From Albula goreensis (lineage: Eukaryota > Chordata > Actinopteri > Albuliformes > Albulidae), in the NCBI GenBank assembly GCA_022829145.1, contig CM040764.1, positions 9,506,049-9,570,048 on the forward strand: a stretch of DNA of 64,000 nucleotides, written 5' to 3'. Of this stretch, positions 39,410 through 51,601 are shown one piece after another; the stretch's first letter is position 1, and each line of letters opens with the position of its first letter. The notes below the pieces were generated by a model that was not told the DNA's origin, made no database searches, and saw only the letters and a program-made list of their open reading frames with translations. Position numbers and translations under genes: made by a program.

Positions 39410-39410
39410 C
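39296..39410. repeat. Compound (TG)n(GA)n microsatellite
   Basis: TG array to 39318 followed by a GA array to about 39410 with rare interruptions. The purine-pure GA half could form triplex (H-DNA). Confidence 0.95.
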
Positions 39411-41320
39411 GAGCGCACGCGCTGAGGGATGTTAGTGTTCGGTTTGATGTTGTATTATGCATATGCCTGTCCAGCTAGCTAGCATGCAGTGATTCATCCA
39501 GTAGCCCCCAGCTGCTGGGGAAAATAGTGTGTGAACAGTCACTACCACGAGTTGTAGCGCCAATTTGCAAAACGCCTGTGGACCGATGGTTATACTGATG
39601 GCAGGCCTCTAGTAAGCCACTGTATGTTTGCTAACTGGCTAACACGACTTGCGTAGTCATTTTACAGCACATGGACCAGAGCTGGTGTCGCTGAGGGAAA
39701 GCGCAGGGGCTGCTGGTCGAGGCGAGGGGGCGCTCAGCTGATGCTGCTGCTGCTCCCGTGATGGAGGGAGAGATCGGGGGAAGGGAAATCAATACAGATT
39801 CAGAGCGAGTCAGATCGGCCTTAACGGTGTATAGCGTAAGACTGCACTCTATAACCCAATCACATACACACGGCGCGTGCACGTGGAGGGGGAGATGCGT
39901 GCCCTCATATTCAGTGTGAGCACGTGCACACACTCGGTCATGGCAACCTTCAAAAAAACATCATAAATCTAATGACAATACAACTTAGGATCCTAGTCTA
40001 TAGAATGGGGTATGCTAACATAAACACAAAATGGCACCACGTGAGGAGGCATACAAAGGAACATAATCAACATGTTTCTTTTAGCCTAACCGACTGGACT
40101 GTGTTTTCATGAAAGGCCATTCACGGAATGATTTAGGTTTTTGAGTGAAATCCTCCGGTCGTGCTCGTTTTTGGAACGTCAATATTAATGTTGTCTCAGA
40201 GTATTTACCGAGCTCTTCAGTTTGCTTACAGCGGAGTCACACAGTTACTGCAGCCACTGCTCTTCCACACCACCCCCCTTTCCCTTTCGCTTATCAATTA
40301 TTAAAGCACGTATCGATCATTTCAGCAGCCCTGTCTCCCCCAGCCCCGGCTCAAAACGTCAAATCTAGCTAATCCTCAGTCACTCGTGTCTTTAACTTGG
40401 TTTTCTCTTAACGACATCACCTCACAATTAGGCCTGTTTCTGTTTGGGCGGTTGAAGGCTGTTCTGCACCAAGATATTAGCCTTGAAAAGATTTTAATTT
40501 CTACTCCTCAACAAACAAATAAGTCAACACACAAACTCGTATTTGGCAGTATTTCATAATCTTTCCTGGGTTTTTGAGGAGTACAAGTCAAAAAATATGT
40601 GTTTGTGTTATATATCTTGTTTATCTGTATTTGTGTGTTCAGATGTGTGTTTGTGTGTGCGCGTGCTTGTGTGAGTACATATGGATGGATGTGTGTGTGT
40701 TTACTATATCATGTGCTTAACAATCAGGTAAATAATGTAAGAAGCATTCTTTCAGCAATTTCAGGCCTACTGCCACTTATTTTAGGGTAACACTTGCATG
40801 AAGAGACAACGTCCACTCGCTCAATAATAACAGGAAATGGTGACTGCTTCTCACCCAATATTTCCCAGGAATGGGCAATATTGCGTTACTGTGTGATATG
40901 TCTGATGGGTGATCCAGAATAAATATTGACACAACATGACACACAACATAGTTACACAGTTCCTGTTGGCAAGCTAATCCTGTTTAATTAAAATTAATCC
41001 AGAAAAAAAGACATGGGAGAATGAGTTTTCATTAAAAAAAAAAAAGAAAATGGGCAGACCTGCCATTCACTATTGTCAATTCAATATATTCAGCCAATCA
41101 TTGCCCATTGCTGTGGAGGAGCTTCTGTTGCTGTGCTTGCTCAAACAAGTCTGTGATTGGCAGCTCACCGTAGTTCCTACATTTATGAGTGAGATCAGCC
41201 TCCCATCAGTCAGAACTTTCTGAGAGGTCTTTTCCATGTTCATAATCTAAATTCATCATCTGAAGGTACAAGTTTACTGGTTCTGATCCCTCACTATCCT
41301 CAACACACATAGACATACAC

Positions 41321-41405
41321 ATACACAGAACAACATACACAAACTGACACACACACATACATACACACACAAGTATACACACATTTACGCTGGCACGCAC
41401 ACACA
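41321..41405. repeat. Imperfect (CA)n-rich tract
   Basis: CACA/CATA/CACG-rich sequence broken by short non-repeat pieces. Degenerate microsatellite with no gene. Confidence 0.7.
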
Positions 41406-42127
41406 TTACTACACATTGACGCACACAACCCTTCATACCCTGCTCCTCCCATAACATGTAGTCTTTCATTGTCCCTCAGTCCCTCTCAAATCAATCAACA
41501 TTTTATTTATTGTATCAAGCACTCCTTAGTCCTCAATAGGAAACTCAAACCATAGAATTCTGTTCATGCTTTAGATGCCAACCTATACTTCTTATACTTA
41601 TAAAATAAGTGGGCTATTGTATGAAATTAATGATACTCTGCTATACCTGACAATAATGCTAATTTGATTGTGTTTTATTTCTTCAGCTACTGGCAAAATC
41701 TGATTGACAAAACCATGCAGATGACTGACGATTTTCAAGTAACCATGGTACAAATGGTAAGTAAAGTCACATGGAAAGATTTTGTTCTAAATATTGCTGA
41801 TATTACTAAATCTCGTTACTTAAATGTATTTTACCTGGGTCTTTTCTGAGCCCTAGTTCGAGAAAACCTTGAATTTCAGTGTGTTGTGTTCTGTATGTAC
41901 CTTGATCTTTTCTGGCTGTGGGTTATTACACATCTTAATTTCCAGTCACCAACCATGTACCATGATTTTAAGGTATAATTTCAGTTTGAAAAACAGATGT
42001 CATTTATTTTAATCTTGTGTTTATTACCTGTTACCCCCGATGCTGTACTTGCTGTGTGGTGAACGGCTCCACAGCTCATAGTGTCTTGTGCTGCCAGAAA
42101 TTACACTTTATTGGCAGACAAACACAG

Positions 42128-42132
<5 letters not shown>

Positions 42133-42176
<44 letters not shown>
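42133..42176. repeat. (TG)22 microsatellite
   Basis: Pure TG array with open frames that are repeat artefacts. Confidence 0.95.
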
Positions 42177-42177
<1 letters not shown>

Positions 42178-42318
42178 ATGCATACATTTACACCACCTAT
42201 ACACACAGTGCATATATATATGCACACACTGTGTTTCAGTATGTATGTGTATGGTTGCAAGTGCCGTCAGCGAGTAAGACTTGATGGCTTTACAGTTGCC
42301 TGTGTGAGAGTGTTAATG

Positions 42319-42505
42319 TAATTGTGGGTGTTTACATTTGCGTGTGTGACTGTGTATGCCTGCGTAATTGTGTGTGTTTACATGTGCGCGTGTGACTGTG
42401 TATGCCTGCGTAATTGTGTGTGTTTACATGTGCGCGTGTGACTGTGTATGCCTGCGTAATTGTGTGTGTTTACATGTGCGCGTGTGACTGTGTATGCCAG
42501 CGTGT
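42319..42505. repeat. 46-bp tandem repeat, four copies
   Basis: The marker TTTACAT recurs at 42331, 42377, 42423 and 42469, exactly 46 bp apart. The inner units are nearly identical (TTTACATGTGCGCGTGTGAC, then TGTGTATGCCTGCGTAAT and a short TG run). The first unit has TTTGCG in place of GTGCGC, and the last diverges after TGTGTATGCC. Units are contiguous, so this is not a CRISPR-like array. Confidence 0.92.
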
Positions 42506-42664
42506 TTGTGTTAGGCTTGTGGATACACTCATCTGTCCTATAGGGTTACTAAAGAAGATTCCATTAACTGTATTTTCTCTCTATTGCCTTGCGAGTGTGC
42601 GCCTGAAATAATGCGTAGGAGGTATATTTACTCAGACGCTTTGTGGGTTGATTGTATAACCTAA

Positions 42665-42678
42665 CCCCCAGGGGGCAC
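42665..42678 (+). promoter_or_regulatory. Candidate CTCF-type site
   Basis: CCCCCAGGGGGCAC matches the CTCF core at 13 of 14 positions (C instead of A at position 3). It lies in the onecut3 intron. Confidence 0.35.
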
Positions 42679-43819
42679 TGTGCGGAGTCTGCCCGTCTCC
42701 TGCCCATGTAACCTGACTACAAGCCAGCAGGGAATTCTGGGAAAAGGCAGACTCCTCTGTGTCGTCACTCTGCCTGCTTCCTGCTTTTTCATTTATCAGT
42801 TTTTTTTTGGTTGACGCTCATTTTGGTCTCCTATCCTCAACTCTGGTCCCTCCAACCTTTCCCTGCTACAAACACCCACCCCCCCGCCCCTTCCCAATAC
42901 ACACCCCCACCCCCCAAACCATCGTACAGAGGGTAGGAGGAAGAGTCCAGAGGGAGAAAGCACTGAGCCAGAATAATTGATAGATGAAATGGCTATCCTT
43001 ATTGATCTGTGCTTTATTGACCCAACCAAATACATTGAGATGGAGTGTGGAATTCAACACAAATGCAAAGAGGAATGATTTTTTTCAGCATAAATGCAAT
43101 TTGTAAATTGGCCCTTTCTCTGTGGCTGGCTTAGCTAGCCACAGTGTCTTGTTGGGTGTGGATTTCAGTTTTGCATGTATGTGCGTGTAACCATGTTTTT
43201 AAAAATTATTATTCACCCACATCTGATCCAAAAATGGAGAGTCAAAGTCGAACGTATTGGTTTTGACACAACTGTGGGTACAGACCATTTGGCGCTTAGC
43301 TGAGCTAGGATTAATGGAAGCAGAATATAACTGCAGATAGGGGACTACCTCTGAAGCACAACAAGTGAACCAATGGTCACCAAGTGGAGGAATATTAGCT
43401 GCACTGGGCTTATGCAGAGTTCATTCACATCACTATTTCCAAAAGCCTTGAAATAAGCTATTTTCCAAAGCATTTCTCAACACCCATGTTTTTCAGTAAC
43501 TCCTGTATATATTTTTTTACTGATTTAAGAAAAATATGATTATATATGATTGTGTAATTTGGTTAGGGGTCATATACCTTTTATATCCTTGGTCACAAGC
43601 CAAGTTTACTCAGTCATGATGTGATGTTCTTAGTCAGGAGGCTGATACACGCACGGTGTTAAAAGCAGGTCAGTTTTAGAATCCATTAACATTTTGTTGC
43701 AGTTTTGATCTTTGTATTTTCCTAAATTTGTTGGCGATAATAATTTATCCCTACCCCTGCCTTTTATGTATTGATGTATTTTTAGCGGTCCAGTTATTTT
43801 TAATGGAGACATTACCAGT

Positions 43820-43985
43820 GCCCAGGCGCACTGAGACCGTTGACAACAGTTGAATTCCCATTTGCCAGACTGTCACAGCGTTTAGCGTCGCCGCCCACCA
43901 TTCGCATTGGACTTATTGCCTCACGACTGCACGACTAATGAATTCGTTCTGTACAGGTGATTAATCCCCTCCCGACTGACACATA
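43820..43985. promoter_or_regulatory. Candidate intronic regulatory block
   Basis: CpG-containing, non-repetitive sequence with homeodomain-type motifs (CTAATGAATTC at about 43935, GATTAATCC at 43959-43967) between AT-rich flanks. It resembles a conserved non-coding element. Not testable here. Confidence 0.3.
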
Positions 43986-46900
43986 CAGGCCAACACACAC
44001 ATAGACCTGCGTTCACGCACGCACGCACACATACACACACAGCCGTGCACTCACGCTGGTACGCATTTGCACCTGTAGAGGCACAACCATTCACGCACTC
44101 GCACACACACTGAACAATCAGTGTTCATTTAAGTCTAACTAGCTTATATGGGCAATAAGGGATCACATGTTGTCTGTCAGAGTTCACACTTTGCATTTTA
44201 CTGAGCAGACAGCGCCGCTTTATCAGTTGGCTCTGCGTATGTTTCGGTGGTATATCCTGGCGTTGTAATTTATAAATTATCAGAGGAAGGCAAAGGAATT
44301 GATTTGTGTGACTGTGATGAATACGGAATAGTAATTTAAATGTATTGATTGAAACTGTGCTACTATCGCCTACCCTTCTTGAAATGCATCCCCCGGCACC
44401 ATCTCCTCGACGTGGTAGCCTAACATGTTCGAGAAATTTCACAGTTGTGAACTACGAGCATGCCGTGCTTCGGTCAATTTGCCCGTTCTTTCATACCCTG
44501 GCACTGTACATGGCAGTGGCACTTCTCAATGGGATATTCAAATACGGTAATTTGGCAAAAAAAAAAAAAAGAAAGAGTGCGTGTCGATTCCATCAAACCA
44601 CAGTCGCTGCCGTCGGTAGGCCATAGTTGTCTCTAGGCACATCTACACATGCATCTCTATCAGTCCACAGTGGCCCTTAATGCAAACTTGATTTTTACTC
44701 GAACAATGAATATGGGGTATTTCATCACCTAAATTTGGAACCAATCAATGCAACGTCACAGTCTCTCAACCGTCTGTGACGACACTGGACGGAAGCTGGA
44801 ATCAGCATCATGCTGCTTTTGTTGTTACGTGAAAGATTATAACGTAAACCTGGTGCCCACTGACCACTGAAGGTAATGACACACGAGGAATCAATTGTGT
44901 GAAAGTCTTTATTTACCAGAAACCCAGTAAATGTGCAAAGAAACCATTTACATTGCGTTAGGTGCTTTTCAATAGTGAATTGACTGGAACTAAAATATGC
45001 CACTATTCTTGGTTAATTAAAGCCTAGCCTGAAATACGGCTATAGCTGAGCTATATGTACATCGACCGAGTGGAGCGAGACTGTTAACAACTTAAATTGT
45101 TTATCTTCTCTAGATTTTACCTTGTGTTTCCCAAACAAACTCACACACGAGTTGGGCCCCATTAAAACAATAGTATGTAAAGTGCATGTTACATGTTCGT
45201 GTCGGACCTGACTTAACTTGAACAGCATATGGATCTTAAAACTTTGATCCATTTACAATATATCTCTTCTTTGTTGTGACTGACTGATATTCCCCGAATC
45301 CTGCCCTGTTCCTCGGTAAATTTCATGTATGTATTGGTACTGCAATGCACAAGGATTTTTCTTCAAATCCATTTTGCACGAGCTCTCGGATGTGCGCCCT
45401 CGAATTGGAATAAAATAGTACCCATATTTTTCTTGTACAACAAGAGCCATTTTAAAGTCGCAGCTGGAATGTTACCTGAGATTTTGTCAGGAACGCAAAA
45501 ACAAATCTCCGAAAGGTTTCAGATAATCTACGACATTGATCAATCAACACACCACTGCTAAGTATTAAGTTAGAAGATAACGTCCATGCATTATTAAACT
45601 TAATATTAAAATGCATAGACTTGAAATTTAAATTCAGAATTGTGCATTTTGTTGGCGTATATACTGAATTATTTAATTTACTTACATATTTCTCTGGGAA
45701 ATTTGCAGTATATAATTTATGTTAAAATTATATTTAATTCGATCAAATCTGACTTCCCCGTTACTATAATCACACACACACACATACACACACACATACA
45801 CACGCGCGTACATAATGTGCAAAGGCCTAATGGAACACAGACATCAATTTGTCATCTAAACAACATGTACTATGTTGAATTTTTCGCACATAAATCTATA
45901 AATAATACATTTGAAGAATCGATTGTATGCGAAATTTTCTTTCGATAAAAAACGATTCAAAACAAAACACAGTACCACTAAGTAGGACATTTTACTGTAT
46001 ACCATTACACTTTACCACTGTTTTTCACTGTACACTCATATTTATCACAAGTACTACAATCCTAATAGCAAAATCTAAATAATTTCACTTTTAGAAACTA
46101 AATCTATTTGATAAACAGAGAAAGACTGAACAAACACAGATAGGAGTCGTTATTGATTGTAGAGGACTATGATATTTGCATGGTTTCGGTAACAGAATAA
46201 TAACACTGCCTCATGAATTGCAATATGATTAAATGAAATGTCGCTTTATCATGAATAATAAACCCAAAAAAGAAAGAAAATGACAAAGATGGGTTTTGGA
46301 TTTTTGATTAGTTTATGTTTTGCACCATCAGTAAATTGACATTTTTGTCTGGGTAAAAAAAAAGGATGCTCAATTTGACTGCTCCGTAAAATATGTGTTG
46401 AAAAAATTATAAAGAGCCCAAAAAGTGATGTAGAAAGACAGCCGGTTTACTGGAGGCACAAAAACAACGGAAGTTAAATTAGGGCGAGACGTTTTAGTAT
46501 GTTTTGCTCTTTCAGATCAGAATCGGGTATTGATCTGTGCGCTACTTTTTAAAAAGGGACGCTGGGAACTCTGGTATCGATCACGGAGAGGTCACGCACC
46601 CCTGACGCGCTCGCGCCACTCAGACTCGGCTTGTTTGCGCCTCGCTGAGAACACGGGAGATGTCGGGGCCCTCGAGAGAAAGGGGACACGCCTGAAACAC
46701 AGATATGACCTTTAAAATGAAGCTGGCAAAGCACACATGCAGAGATTCCCTTTCTGTCCAGAGACCACGGTCTATACGTACATGGGCTTTTGACAGAAAA
46801 TCGTTGGCCAACTGCCTGGTTAAGAGCCATCCATTTGCGAATAAGCATTATTTAATATTTATTATTCTTATTATTCATATTATTATTATTATTATTGTTG

Positions 46901-47514
46901 TTGTTGCCACTTGCCGTGCAGATTCAGTTTTTCCAGTTCTTTTAACGTTACCGGATATCCGAGACTTCTTTTTCTTTGTAAGATTTGTTAAATCTCACAT
47001 GACTTTACATGAATGCTTTACAAACCTCATCTCAGCTATTCAACCCAGAAATGATATGTTAACCGTAAATGTCAGTTGCTGTGTACAACATTCATTTCTC
47101 CAGTCTATATGCATAACAGAGCATCTGCGACTAACTTTCTTTGTTATTTTTGGTTAATTCGCACAAGACAGCTTATGACTTGCTTTACAAACCTCGTGAG
47201 ATATTTCACTGTAGGGGGGAGTGTGAACGTGTGGACTGAACTTGACCGATCAGCCCAAAGAGTGAATGCATGTCGTCGATGTGAGACAGAGAGAGGGGAC
47301 ACAAGTGATAATCCTTTGTGTATGAATGAGTCTGTGAGTGGTGTAAACACAAATGACTTTTCGTGTTCTAACCCGTGATACTCGACACTCGTGTCATTCT
47401 ATCTGGATGATGTGTCTGCATGAATATACACATTATATGTACATACATTTTCGTCATCACTAGCCCCCCTTGTCCGGTTGTCGGAAGTGAAATGTAAAAT
47501 TTGCGCTCACTCAC

Positions 47515-48553
47515 CAGCCAGTCTAAGCGCGGACATGCGCTGAAACTCAGGCTCCTGCAGCCACTTCCACATCCGCCGAAAGGTCTCGCGCCCGGACTTG
47601 AGTTTACTCCAAGGTTTCGGGTTCCGCAGCAGGTCGGACAGGGTGCCCTGAGAGCGACACAAGATCCGCTGGGCGAAGATGGCCTGGGGGATGCTGTAGC
47701 GCTTCAACTCGGCTGTGATCCGCTGCGCCACCTCCTTAGTGTTTATGTCCTCCACCTGTCCAGATCCGCTGCCCTGACCGCCCCCGACCGTCTGCCTCTC
47801 TCGCTCTGTTAGCATAGACCCGTTGGCTTGAGAGTGCAGGTGACCGTGTGGGTGCATTCCATTTAGATTTGACATCATGCCAGGCCCGTGCCCTACTAAA
47901 CTTCGCGCCAGATGCTCCTCGCTCCGGGACAGCATCGCAGCGTGAGACTCGAATCCCCCAGGCGAGAGCATTTTGTCGTTCGAAAGGTGGGCACCAGGGC
48001 CATAGGCGGAAAGCGTCTGCTGGGTGTTGTGCAAGGACCCGAGACCGTTAGACAGCGGGGACAGAGGCGGGCCCATACTGGACATGTCTTTGGGATAGTG
48101 GCCGTACAGGTTGCCCATGGGCGCCAGGCTCCTGTCGTCCCGCATGAGCGTAAAGCTGCCGCTGACGTTGCCGGTGGTAAGACGCTGGTGTGCCGGATGG
48201 TGGTGCGGGTGCGGGTGGGGATGATGGTGGAACTTCTCGGAGACTGTAGAGATGGGGGGCAGGTGCTGCAGGGGCGTCAACGTGGTGTAGGTGCTGCTCA
48301 GACTCATCCCAGACTCGCACGACATCGTCATCGCTGGGTGCAGGTGACCAGACAGCGCGTGGTCCGTGCGGTACTCACCGGCCCCTTCCAAGATCGAAGC
48401 CATGCTGGACACCATCGATGGCCGTCCGTGCGACACCAAGTTCCGATGCGACGAGGCAGTGGACGGGCGTCCGTGTGGAGAACTCATCAAGTCGCCCGCC
48501 TGAGAGTGAGAGACGCCGTGTAGGTTGCCAATGTTTTCCATTGCAAGTTCCAT
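47515..48553 (-). CDS. onecut3: onecut3 exon 1: N-terminal region and CUT domain
   Basis: First coding exon of a Onecut (HNF6-type) transcription factor, residues 1-346 plus the first base of codon 347. These are nuclear activators of endodermal and neuronal programmes that bind ATYGAT-type sites through CUT and homeodomain together. Visible: the MELAMENIGNLHGVSH start (human ONECUT3 also starts MEL), a Ser/Thr/Pro box TYTTLTPLQHLPPISTVSEKF at about 88-108 that is shared by all Onecut proteins, a His-rich run at 109-122, the family-typical NVSGSFTLMRDDR (129-141), and the single CUT domain from about 267 to 346. The exon ends CTG GCT G before the donor GTGAGTGAG at 47514. Joined to exon 2 it gives LRLAACKRKEQE without disruption. 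Total 443 aa, shorter than human ONECUT3 because the human low-complexity Gly/Ala/Pro tracts are absent. Paralogue assignment rests mainly on exon 2 and the N-terminus. If the species has a/b duplicates, I cannot say which this is. Confidence 0.96.
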
Positions 48554-49050
48554 TGCTGGAAAGAATCTTTATTTCCACCTCCCTCCCACCGCCCTCCTCC
48601 CTCACCCTCTCCCTCTCGCTCTCTCTCACTCACACACACAGGCGCGCACTCTCTCTCAGCCCCTCTCCGGCAGATAAATTTCAAGCGATCTCAAAGCCAA
48701 TCCATCGATTTTAATAGACCCCTTCAGCAGTCAGTCCAGCATGATTTCTTGAGCTGTTTCACTCGGTTCGAAAGAAGATCGCACCTCTTTATGTATGTAT
48801 ACCACAGTACGGTCGGAAGGCTCACAAGTATACGCGATGCGCGTGTCTCTCACTGTGCACAACAGCGCTTCTACAGACAGCCGTGGCTGGGCTGTGTCTG
48901 TGTGCAGCCCGTGTTTGCGCGCGCGCCTATGTGTTTAATATGTGTAATAAGCGTGGTGCGCGCGTGTTGTATTGGTGTTGAAAGCAGCTCACAGACAGCA
49001 CTGCACAGACAGCGCTAGGGGTGAAACAGTCAGTCTGGCTTGAGGGTACG
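48554..49050 (-). promoter_or_regulatory. onecut3: onecut3 5' UTR / proximal promoter region
   Basis: Upstream of the ATG the sequence passes through a GA/CT-rich stretch (48575-48660), then ATCGATT and CCAAT motifs near 48700, then CG- and TG-rich sequence. The 5' UTR boundary is not visible. Position and composition are the only evidence. Confidence 0.45.
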
Positions 49051-51530
49051 TCACCTCTCCGTCCCACCAATAGCCCATGAATTCCTCCCTGACCAGCTAA
49101 GCGCGGCAGTTTTAAAAGCCACGACCAAATATAGTGCTGATTTTCATAAAGGGGATTCAAATTGAATAGGGAAACTGAATCGAGTTGAGACTCATGTATG
49201 GCAAATAATGCAAAGTTGTTCAGCTTTGTCAAAACTGGATTCGTTGATTTAGAGTTTGTTGTAAATGTCGCCAAAATAATTTCCAAGGGCTCAAACGCAT
49301 TCTCAACATATTCGCAGTTCGACTGCTGTAATTAGACTGTCAGGCCTATTGCATGCATTTTGTATTGGTATTAGCATGACCGTGGATTGGCTCCTAAAAT
49401 GTAGCAGAGCCCCTGCCTTGTATTAACAGAACCTCCACTGTGTTTTGCATAGAACTTTTTCAATCAAACACCTGTAACAGTGCCAAACCCGAACCCTCTG
49501 CACAAGATACATTTATTAAAAATTAAAATTTCAGGATACCCCCACAGAGTGTGTATATAGACCACACCTGAACCCGAAAATGGAAACATAGTCTTGCTGG
49601 CCACTATTGCCGAAAATGAGGAGCACAATGGGAAGGGAGGGAGGCCTTCACTGTGTGTGCTTTGCTTAATAATGTATAATGAGTGTTTGTTAATGATCAT
49701 TTTTGATACATTCATTTAAACTGTACTAATTCAACTGCTGTTAAGTTAATAAATAACTGTTGTTAATCTTTGTTCCTTCATCCTCAAACATAGTCTGTAT
49801 GCTTTATATTGATTCAACCATTATGTGAATGGCTAAGGTACCTATTAAAAATATGCAATTTTAAGCTTTTGTAAAACTGCCCATAAATTGTTTCTTATGA
49901 TGCATGTATGTACATGTTGTTTTCATGGTGATAAACCCCGAGAGTTTCTTTCATTTGTTACGGTGCAAATTAATTATACCTGAGGGGAAACTGCTTTGTA
50001 TCAGAGACACAAAACTACATCTCTAAAACTGGTAAATCTCTGGGTCTCAATTTACTTCATTTCCCTCATGTAGTGTCCTATTACCTGTATGTGCTCTGTA
50101 AATTTGACTAATTGCTAAATTATTTCACACTAGCATGTCAGTGCAGGTATCTTCAGCATGGATATCCTTAATATAAGGCTATTGTGGACAGAAAAATATA
50201 TAAATATTTGACAGAAGTGTCTTTTAATCTATCTAGCTGATTCAGAAATTACTAGGTGTTCTTTTAACTGTACTTTGGAATACTTTTGGCTTAATGATTT
50301 AGATGTTGCTAGTCCTGTTCAGCATGGATGTAGGAAGTGTCAATATTTACTTTCCTGTGCAAAATGTGTTATGGATGTTTATTAATAATATAAATATATT
50401 TTTTGTATAAAAGAAAATGTTCAATTGGCAATTGAAGCCACATTACAAACATAGCCATACGATTAATAAGATTTTGTATAATGGTAGTGTTTCATATTCC
50501 GAGAGCCTGTGTTTATGTTCTGGCTATCCTCGGGAATTGCACAGTTAAAGAATGCGACAGGACACAGTTCTGTCATAAGTGACGCTGGGAGAGGGAAGAG
50601 GTCTAATACATTTAATAATAATTTCTTATTTGATAAATTTGTTTTAAATGGTTTCCAAGGGTCAAAACATGCGAAATATTTTTATTTGTGAGCAGATTAA
50701 TTACCGCAGAAATTTCTCTGCCTTTCCTTATAAATTCTGCAGAGCGACGGAGAAAGGTCAATGCAACATATCTATCTCAATAATATCAATGATGTCAACT
50801 CCCAAAAATGTTCGCTCGAAATTATGTCTGCACACTGTTCATATGAAGGATAGACAGGCTAAACTAAGAAAAACAAGTGAAACCGTACAGTGTCCAGCAC
50901 ACTTTTGGTAGTGTAGGAGGGAAACGGTAAGCCAGCTCGATTGCCACAGATTTTGAGCTTTTGAGATCAGATATCAACGCATTGATTTATCAATGTATTC
51001 TGACAATATAAAACACCTGACATGCATTAAAAATGAATCTGTCTTGGTGGATTTAGAGAGACTATTTACCGTGCAGAAAGACGTTAATAACCGCCTCACA
51101 GTTAAGACGACTGCCAATCATGTACATTCCCTTTTCTTTGCCTACTTATAATCATAGGGGAACCTACAGTTCCATTTCACGAAATATTAACCATTATTAG
51201 GACCACGGTTCTATCCTTAATTATTTTACATTGTCCCATAAAATGTTCCTCTGTGCTTCCTAGAACCATTTTCATGGGAGTGTGATGTGAAGCAAACGCG
51301 ATGAAAGATTTTTCTTTTCTCTTATCATGGTGCTGGGTTCTTGGCTACAGTTTTTACCATTTCAGATATAGACTCAGGTAATGTTGGTATTTCAGAGCAC
51401 TTGTAAAAATTGTGTGCGATTCACTTAACATTTTCACCATATACTTACATAAATAGCAAGACGAGGGTGCTCGTAACCAAGCCTGTCTTTCTCGTGCAAA
51501 CCCATGGTTTACTATATGTTTGCGGCTCCC

Positions 51531-51601
51531 ATCGATTGATCACCCCTGATCGATTCATTGATTGGCAAAGATTAATTGCATCATGACCTGGGGTGACGTC
51601 A
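51531..51601. promoter_or_regulatory. Onecut-type site cluster plus CRE, candidate upstream enhancer
   Basis: Within 71 bp: ATCGATTGATCA (51531-51542), ATCGATTCATTGATTGG (51549-51565), ATTAATTGCAT (51571-51581) and a full palindromic CRE TGACGTCA (51594-51601). It lies about 3 kb upstream of the onecut3 start codon. HNF6/Onecut proteins favour ATTGATT and ATCGATT cores, so feedback on its own gene is an attractive but unproven reading. Confidence 0.45.

Larger units (their letters stand above)
47500..49050. promoter_or_regulatory. onecut3: CpG-rich region over onecut3 exon 1 and promoter
   Basis: High GC and frequent CpG, in contrast with the AT-rich flanks. It spans the first exon and about 500 bp upstream of the start codon, which is usual for developmental regulator genes. 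The proximal upstream part contains a Onecut-type ATCGATT at 48704-48710 beside a CCAAT (about 48698-48702). No convincing TATA box was fixed, so the TSS is undetermined. Confidence 0.6.

Noticed and set aside
42319..42505. CRISPR-like repeat array
   Set aside because: The 46-bp units are contiguous with no unique spacers, and the window is vertebrate DNA. It is a minisatellite.
46705..47157. 150-codon plus-strand frame in the onecut3 intron
   Set aside because: Includes an ATT simple repeat (poly-Ile); no domain or conservation signal visible.
47912..48523. 203-codon plus-strand frame opposite onecut3 exon 1
   Set aside because: Antisense shadow of a GC-rich coding exon; no family resemblance.
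48761..48775. GGTTCGAAAG as a tRNA B-box
   Set aside because: No matching A-box or cloverleaf around it.
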